A DNA stretch of 5,588 nucleotides from assembly GCA_021816165.1 (NCBI GenBank), contig JAKAYZ010000204.1, positions 1-5,588 of the forward strand, written 5' to 3'. The position numbers were made by a program, and so were the translations under genes. Below, piece after piece: positions 1 to 3,398 of the stretch. The notes under the pieces were generated by a model. That model ran no database searches. It saw nothing but the letters and a program-made list of their open reading frames with translations, and was not told the DNA's origin. The first letter of the stretch is position 1. Every line of letters starts with the position of its first letter. This DNA is from Planctomycetota bacterium (GTDB lineage: Bacteria > Planctomycetota > Phycisphaerae > WQYP01).

Positions 1-2
1 GC

Positions 3-614
3 ATGGCACTTTTAGGATCGGTCCTGGGCTTTTTGCCGTTCAACTTCAACCCGGCAAGCATTTTTATGGGTGACACCGGCAGTATGTTTTTGGGCTTTGT
101 CTGCGGAGCAATGATTTTGCTCTTTGGCAATGATGGCATCTTCCGTTGGTTCCTGGCGTCCGTGATCATCTTTGGGCTGCCCCTGCTCGATACGCTTTTG
201 GCCATTGTTAGACGAAAATTGGCGGGGCGGCCAATCTTTTCGCCCGATGCCGGGCACTTTCATCACTTTTTGCTGAAACGTGGGATGTCGGTCAAAAAGG
301 CAGCTTTGTTCAGCTACTTTATTGCGATTGTCTTTGTCGGGTTTGCATTTGTTATACTTCTGATACCCACCACCATGGCACTGGCGTTGTACATGGTTCT
401 ATTTGCGTGGTTGGTGATTGTGGCATTTAAGATCGGGATGGTATCGTGGAGCCCGAAGTCCGGTGCAGCCATGGAAATGCCTTCCAGCGCGCAAGCCCGC
501 AGCGTTATCACCGCGCCACCGCTGGCGTCGACGGCCAGTGTCGATGCCGCACCAGCGCAATCCGATAAAAAGCCGCCCGATCCACCCATGCAAACCCGCG
601 CCCGGACGGTTTGA
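3..614 (+). CDS. MraY/WecA-family undecaprenyl-phosphate sugar-1-phosphate transferase, C-terminal part (5' end outside the window)
   Basis: This integral membrane enzyme of glycosyltransferase family 4 should transfer a sugar-1-phosphate (commonly GlcNAc-1-P) from a UDP-sugar to undecaprenyl phosphate, the first lipid-linked step of cell-surface polysaccharide synthesis. Numbering from the first visible Met, the family motif NFNPASIFMGDTGS is at residues 14-27, with the conserved Asp24. The cytoplasmic HFHH motif is at 85-88, preceded by the usual GRPIFSPD stretch. Hydrophobic segments lie near residues 28-42, 48-68, 101-121 and 123-142. The last 50 or so residues are an Ala/Pro/Ser-rich polar tail, probably cytoplasmic. 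Family members are about 350 residues long, so roughly the N-terminal 40% lies upstream and the ATG at base 3 is an internal Met, not the start. The family is clear. The exact substrate (WecA, TagO or exopolysaccharide type) cannot be read from this half. It converges on smpB, 93 bases away, with no convincing terminator between them. Confidence 0.9.
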   Translation: MALLGSVLGFLPFNFNPASIFMGDTGSMFLGFVCGAMILLFGNDGIFRWFLASVIIFGLPLLDTLLAIVRRKLAGRPIFSPDAGHFHHFLLKRGMSVKKAALFSYFIAIVFVGFAFVILLIPTTMALALYMVLFAWLVIVAFKIGMVSWSPKSGAAMEMPSSAQARSVITAPPLASTASVDAAPAQSDKKPPDPPMQTRARTV

Positions 615-707
615 CCCTTGCCCCATAACCGCGGTACCGAGTGAGCGCAAAAAAATGGCAAAAGTCGAGCGAAGGAAACGCATGTTGGCGATGGATTAAG
701 TCCGACA

Positions 708-1208
708 TCATTCGCGACGCATGGCACGGTCCATCTGCCGCTTCGCATCGCGGTCTTTGATAGTTTGCCGCTTATCAAATTTGCTTTTGCCCTTGGCCAG
801 CGCCAAGCGCACCTTGGCAAATCCGTGCTTGAAATAAATTTCCAATGGTACCAAGGTAAGGCCGGGCTGCTTGGCCAATTCCTGCGAAAGCCGCCGAATC
901 TCGCGGCGATGGAGCAATAAATTACGCCAGCGTGTCGGGTCATGATTTAATCGATTCGCCTGCTCATATTCCTCAATGTGGCATCCTACCAGCACCACGT
1001 TGCGGCCCCGGATAATGGCGAATGAACCCGCCAACTGTACGCGGCCATTGCGGACCGACTTCACCTCGCTGCCGAGTAAGGCGATGCCCGCCTCCACCGT
1101 ATCAAGCACTTCATAGTCAAAACGCGCCCGCCGGTTGTCGATGCGTGGTGAGAGCTTGCCATCATCATGCTGGTTGCTTTTTTTCTGGCTCTTAGCGCCC
1201 TTTTTCAT
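708..1208 (-). CDS. smpB: SsrA-binding protein SmpB
   Basis: SmpB binds tmRNA (SsrA) and delivers it to stalled ribosomes for trans-translation in the cytoplasm. With the start chosen here (ATG at 1208) the protein is 166 residues, close to the usual 150-165. Visible hallmarks are NRRARFDYEV at residues 25-34, EAGIALLGSEVKSVRNG at 39-55 (the signature loop of the beta-barrel core), DPTRWRNLLLHRREI at 90-104, and the lysine-rich KGKSKFDKRQTIKDRD stretch at 139-154. A basic tail follows, ending MRRE, of the kind that enters the mRNA channel. The start is uncertain. The frame stays open upstream to about 1334, with further in-frame starts at ATG 1244, ATG 1259 and TTG 1316, the last giving 202 residues. 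None has a strong Shine-Dalgarno; ATG 1259 has a weak GGA seven bases upstream. I prefer 1208 on length and because the N-terminus becomes the usual Lys-rich stretch. The gene is divergent from the aspartic-protease gene. Confidence 0.95.
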   Translation of the reverse strand: MKKGAKSQKKSNQHDDGKLSPRIDNRRARFDYEVLDTVEAGIALLGSEVKSVRNGRVQLAGSFAIIRGRNVVLVGCHIEEYEQANRLNHDPTRWRNLLLHRREIRRLSQELAKQPGLTLVPLEIYFKHGFAKVRLALAKGKSKFDKRQTIKDRDAKRQMDRAMRRE

Positions 1209-1423
1209 TTGGGAGAGTATATGGCCAAGAATCGGGTTCGCCATATTGGCCAGATCCATGCCACGATCCGCCCCGCTGGCCGATGACCGCTGTGCCTTTT
1301 GGTACCGCCGCCCCAAATGTGACAGCGTCCCATATTAACGGCCAGAAATACCCTCCGTCGCGCGGCAAACCTGCTTGTGATGAGGTTGGCGGGTGTTATC
1401 GCGGCCAGCCGAACGCCATTTCC

Positions 1424-1452
1424 TTCCCACGCACAACCATTTTTGCTACAAT
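1424..1452 (+). promoter_or_regulatory. Candidate sigma70-type promoter for the PEP-CTERM protease gene
   Basis: TTCCCA at 1424-1429 matches the -35 consensus at 4 of 6 positions. TACAAT at 1447-1452 matches the -10 at 5 of 6. The spacer is the ideal 17 bases. Transcription would begin near 1459, giving a leader of about 50 bases before the ATG at 1511. The call rests on consensus matching only, and promoter consensus in this lineage is not established from the window. Confidence 0.45.
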
Positions 1453-1494
1453 CTGAATTATCGGAGGTAAGCCAGCAGAGCAAACGCTTTTTTA

Positions 1495-1510
1495 GACGGA
1501 GGAAACGTCC
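1495..1510 (+). promoter_or_regulatory. Ribosome binding site, partly inside a small hairpin
   Basis: GGAGG at 1498-1502 lies 8 bases before the ATG at 1511 and fixes that start. The flanking GACG (1495-1498) and CGTC (1506-1509) can pair into a 4-bp stem with GAGGAAA as the loop, so most of the Shine-Dalgarno would sit in the loop. The stem is short and may not matter in vivo. Confidence 0.6.
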
Positions 1511-2959
1511 ATGGCGGAGCTTTGCCCACGGCACGAACGGCATAAAATTAAATCGACATGGTTATCTGCTTTGGCAGTGGCTGGAGTTGCAGCGGCGATT
1601 GCCCCATCGGGCGTGGCCAGCGCGTTGGATATTTCCGGCGTGCTGCCGGTGGCGGTTGACCAGCCGCAGATTAACGCCATCATCACCAACCCTGCCACTG
1701 GAAACGTATTAACGACCAGTGGCGGTTATTCGGTGATTCAGGCATATCTCGATACGGGCACCAGCAGCATTGTGCTAAGCCACAGCACCTGGACGGGATT
1801 GGGCATTACCCAAAGCAGCAGCAACGGCCAAAATGTTGTGTTCAATGATGTGGCGATCGGCGGTACCACGCCATTTTATGTCTCAACCCCCTATGATATT
1901 TCCACGGCACCATTCAGTGTGAACACCGACCAGACCATCGGCGGTACCCCACCACCCATCAGCGCTTTCGGCAACACCATCGGTCCGGCGCAAATGGAAC
2001 TTACTGAGCAGCCCAGCCCGCTTAGTTCGCTTACCGGTGCCACCGACATCATGGGGATGCCGGTCATGAATGGAAAAGTTACCGTGCTGGATCTAGGTCC
2101 GGCCAATAATTTTGCCAGCGTCAGCAATCCCGGGGAAACGGAATCTTACATCTACGCCCCGGGCACACCTTACAATCCGTCAGAAATTAATACTAATCCG
2201 GGTATTGTGCCAACCACTTATCAGGTCGGTCTGAGCTACGCATCTTTTCAGCAGTTCACCACCCAAACGCCTGCCGGGGCAGCAGGTCCTGTCTATGCCC
2301 CAAACCCGTTTATCGGGCCGAACCCCGTGGCGGCTTTTAATGGCCAAACCCAGACCAACGCCCCACCCGGCGTCACGATTGCATTTAATAACGCCACCGC
2401 CACCGGCAGTTTTTTGCTGGATACGGGTGCCCAGGCGTCGTTCATTTCGCAAGCGATGGCCAGCCAGGTCGGCGTTAAGTATGAGGCCGGCACCTACGGT
2501 ACGGCCAACCCGGTTTTGGTATATGCATCCACCGGTAAGGTGGTTCCCAATCAGTTCACTATACCGTTGGGGGGTGCGGGTGGCAGTTCGCTTACGGCGG
2601 CCGGCTTTTATTTGAGTTCGCTTTCGCTTCAGACCAAACAGGGAACGACCATCACGTTTACGAACGCACCGGTGGAAGTGGTGGATGTTACCGTTACAGA
2701 CCCGACAACGGGCAAGACGTTGACGCTTGCGGGCGACTTGGGGATGAATTTTTTTGAACCCAGCGGTACGGTGAATTTGAGCCAGGTGAATGGGGCGGCA
2801 TTTAATTGGATGACGATTGATCAGCCCAATTCTCAACTTGGGCTGATACTGGCGGGTCAATCGCCCGTGCCTGAACCGGCCAGTTGGCTTCTGCTGCTTG
2901 GTGCCGCGAGTGCCGCAGCGATAGCCGCTCGACCGCTGCGGCTGAAAACACAACGTTGA
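1511..2959 (+). CDS. Secreted bilobed aspartic-protease-like protein with PEP-CTERM sorting signal
   Basis: This 482-residue protein starts at an ATG with a well-placed GGAGG. Residues 1-38 form a signal peptide: a basic n-region (R7, R10, K12, K14), a hydrophobic core at 17-31, and VASA just before the predicted cleavage after A38. Two aspartic-peptidase active-site motifs follow. YLDTGTSS has Asp81, in the pepsin-like DTG-(S/T)-S form. FLLDTGAQAS has Asp304, in the retropepsin-like DTGA form. Each is followed about 100 residues later by a hydrophobic-hydrophobic-Gly element (DIMGM at 179-183, GDLGM at 408-412), so the protein looks like two homologous lobes forming one bilobed peptidase. 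The 223-residue spacing between the aspartates resembles the pepsin arrangement (about 183). The C-terminus is a PEP-CTERM signal: VPEP at 453-456, a hydrophobic stretch at 459-471, then basic RPLRLK. Exosortase should remove it during export or surface attachment. The middle is rich in Asn, Thr, Gly and Pro. No substrate can be read from the sequence, and activity is inferred from both DTG motifs being intact. Confidence 0.85.
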   Translation: MAELCPRHERHKIKSTWLSALAVAGVAAAIAPSGVASALDISGVLPVAVDQPQINAIITNPATGNVLTTSGGYSVIQAYLDTGTSSIVLSHSTWTGLGITQSSSNGQNVVFNDVAIGGTTPFYVSTPYDISTAPFSVNTDQTIGGTPPPISAFGNTIGPAQMELTEQPSPLSSLTGATDIMGMPVMNGKVTVLDLGPANNFASVSNPGETESYIYAPGTPYNPSEINTNPGIVPTTYQVGLSYASFQQFTTQTPAGAAGPVYAPNPFIGPNPVAAFNGQTQTNAPPGVTIAFNNATATGSFLLDTGAQASFISQAMASQVGVKYEAGTYGTANPVLVYASTGKVVPNQFTIPLGGAGGSSLTAAGFYLSSLSLQTKQGTTITFTNAPVEVVDVTVTDPTTGKTLTLAGDLGMNFFEPSGTVNLSQVNGAAFNWMTIDQPNSQLGLILAGQSPVPEPASWLLLLGAASAAAIAARPLRLKTQR

Positions 2960-3006
2960 ATGGATCGCGCGGACGTGTCGCGCCTCGAATATCTTGCGTG
3001 GTGCTT

Positions 3007-3038
3007 CGGGCGCACTCTGGCCGCCAAGCCAGCGCCCG
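3007..3038 (+). terminator. GC-rich hairpin 3' of the PEP-CTERM protease gene, possible terminator
   Basis: CGGGCGC at 3007-3013 pairs perfectly with GCGCCCG at 3032-3038. Inside it, TGG (3018-3020) can pair with CCA (3029-3031) after a 4-base bulge, leaving an 8-base loop. It begins 48 bases after the TGA. There is no downstream T-run, so it is not a canonical Rho-independent terminator. It could protect the 3' end of the mRNA, or be chance in GC-rich DNA. Confidence 0.3.
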
Positions 3039-3077
3039 CCACCCGGCGAAGGCGCTAAACATAAATTGACGCAATTG

Positions 3078-3093
3078 GTGACGCGGATGTCAC
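3078..3093. repeat. Inverted repeat GTGAC-N6-GTCAC
   Basis: A perfect 5-base dyad with a 6-base spacer (GCGGAT) has an operator-like size. No promoter element is recognisable next to it. No function can be assigned. Confidence 0.3.
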
Positions 3094-3151
3094 GACGAAG
3101 CTAACATCTTTCCGCGGCATTGCGTACTCCGGCACGCGCGTTCTGGGGGGA

Positions 3152-3174
3152 CCGTGGCAACACGGGTTGATTTT
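3152..3174 (+). terminator. GCAA-tetraloop hairpin followed by a short T-run, weak terminator candidate
   Basis: CCGTG (3152-3156) and CACGG (3161-3165) form a perfect 5-bp stem closed by a GCAA loop, a stable GNRA tetraloop. TTTT follows at 3171-3174 after a 5-base gap. The stem is short and the T-run is displaced, so termination is uncertain. The distance from the protease stop (192 bases) is also long. Confidence 0.25.
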
Positions 3175-3240
3175 CTCCCATGAGCGTGTTATCGTCCCAA
3201 ATCGGCATTTAAGATTTACCCTAAGGCCGTTCGGCGGGCG

Positions 3241-3273
3241 TGTGTTTTGACACATTCGCTCGTGTCGGAACAC
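3241..3273. promoter_or_regulatory. Two tandem GTGT-N4-ACAC palindromes, candidate operator pair
   Basis: The first palindrome is TGTGT-TTTG-ACACA at 3241-3254. The second is GTGT-CGGA-ACAC at 3262-3273. They share the GTGT-N4-ACAC form, and their centres are exactly 20 bases apart, about two helical turns, so one regulator could bind both on the same DNA face. They overlap the proposed -35 and -10 of the downstream autotransporter gene, where a repressor would block RNA polymerase. No regulator is encoded in the window, so the binding protein is unknown. Confidence 0.4.
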
Positions 3274-3276
3274 TAT
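3247..3276 (+). promoter_or_regulatory. Candidate promoter for the glutamic peptidase-autotransporter gene
   Basis: TTGACA at 3247-3252 is a perfect -35 consensus. CACTAT at 3271-3276 is a weak -10 (3 of 6, including the key second A and final T), with an 18-base spacer. The leader would be about 115 bases. A strong -35 with a poor -10, embedded in palindromes, fits a regulated rather than constitutive promoter, but this is inference. Confidence 0.4.
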
Positions 3277-3310
3277 CGTCGCTTTTTGCGTCACGCAGGG
3301 ATGGATGAAT

Positions 3311-3341
3311 GGCAGGCGTTTCGATGGAGTGCACACCTGCC
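3311..3341 (+). repeat. Inverted repeat in the presumed 5' leader of the autotransporter gene
   Basis: GGCAGG (3311-3316) is complementary to CCTGCC (3336-3341). After one C-A mismatch, two more pairs extend the stem (GT with AC). The loop is 15-19 bases. It ends 57 bases before the start codon, so it could form in the mRNA leader. It has no T-run and no recognised riboswitch signature. Confidence 0.3.
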
Positions 3342-3387
3342 GTAATCGTCCGTGGCATGTGTAATCCGGGTTGCCACTCCATTAGAT

Positions 3388-3398
3388 GAAAGGACCGC
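3388..3398 (+). promoter_or_regulatory. Ribosome binding site for the glutamic peptidase-autotransporter gene
   Basis: GAAAGGA at 3388-3394 precedes two consecutive in-frame ATGs, at 3399 (4-base spacing) and 3402 (7-base spacing). The second has better spacing, but the protein differs by only one Met. An in-frame TGA at 3387-3389 excludes any earlier start. Confidence 0.6.

Larger units (their letters stand above)
1209..1510. other. Divergent intergenic region between smpB and the PEP-CTERM protease gene
   Basis: This 302-base stretch may include an N-terminal extension of smpB (1209-1316) if an upstream start is used. The rest holds the candidate rightward promoter and ribosome binding site described separately. 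There are two GGAGG motifs in the presumed leader, at 1463-1467 and 1498-1502, and only the second is properly placed for the 1511 start. I found no convincing leftward promoter for smpB and no RNA gene. Confidence 0.5.
2960..3398. other. 439-base intergenic region rich in inverted repeats
   Basis: No credible gene was found on either strand. The open frames here are short and lack family features or ribosome binding sites. The stretch contains a GC-rich hairpin soon after the protease stop, GTGAC-N6-GTCAC at 3078-3093, a GCAA-capped hairpin at 3152-3165, a tandem palindrome/promoter candidate at 3241-3276, and an inverted repeat at 3311-3341 in the presumed leader of the next gene. Its density of dyads suggests that the autotransporter gene is regulated. 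Confidence 0.6.

Noticed and set aside
627..639. Overlapping palindromes ACCGCGGT and CGGTACCG between gene 1 and smpB, considered as a bidirectional terminator
   Set aside because: They are short self-complementary sites with no loop and no T-run on either strand.
314..943. Minus-strand open frame of 209 codons across the end of gene 1 and the start of the smpB region
   Set aside because: It overlaps two well-supported genes in other frames and shows no family motif. It is a shadow frame.
2180..2953. Minus-strand open frame of 257 codons opposite the PEP-CTERM protease
   Set aside because: It is Arg-rich, low in family-like features, and lies antisense to a gene with clear DTG, signal-peptide and PEP-CTERM motifs.
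3301..3364. Two tiny open frames (14 codons from 3301, 19 codons from 3305) in the autotransporter leader, possible leader peptides
   Set aside because: There is no properly spaced Shine-Dalgarno, no run of a regulated amino acid's codons, and no attenuator-like terminator.
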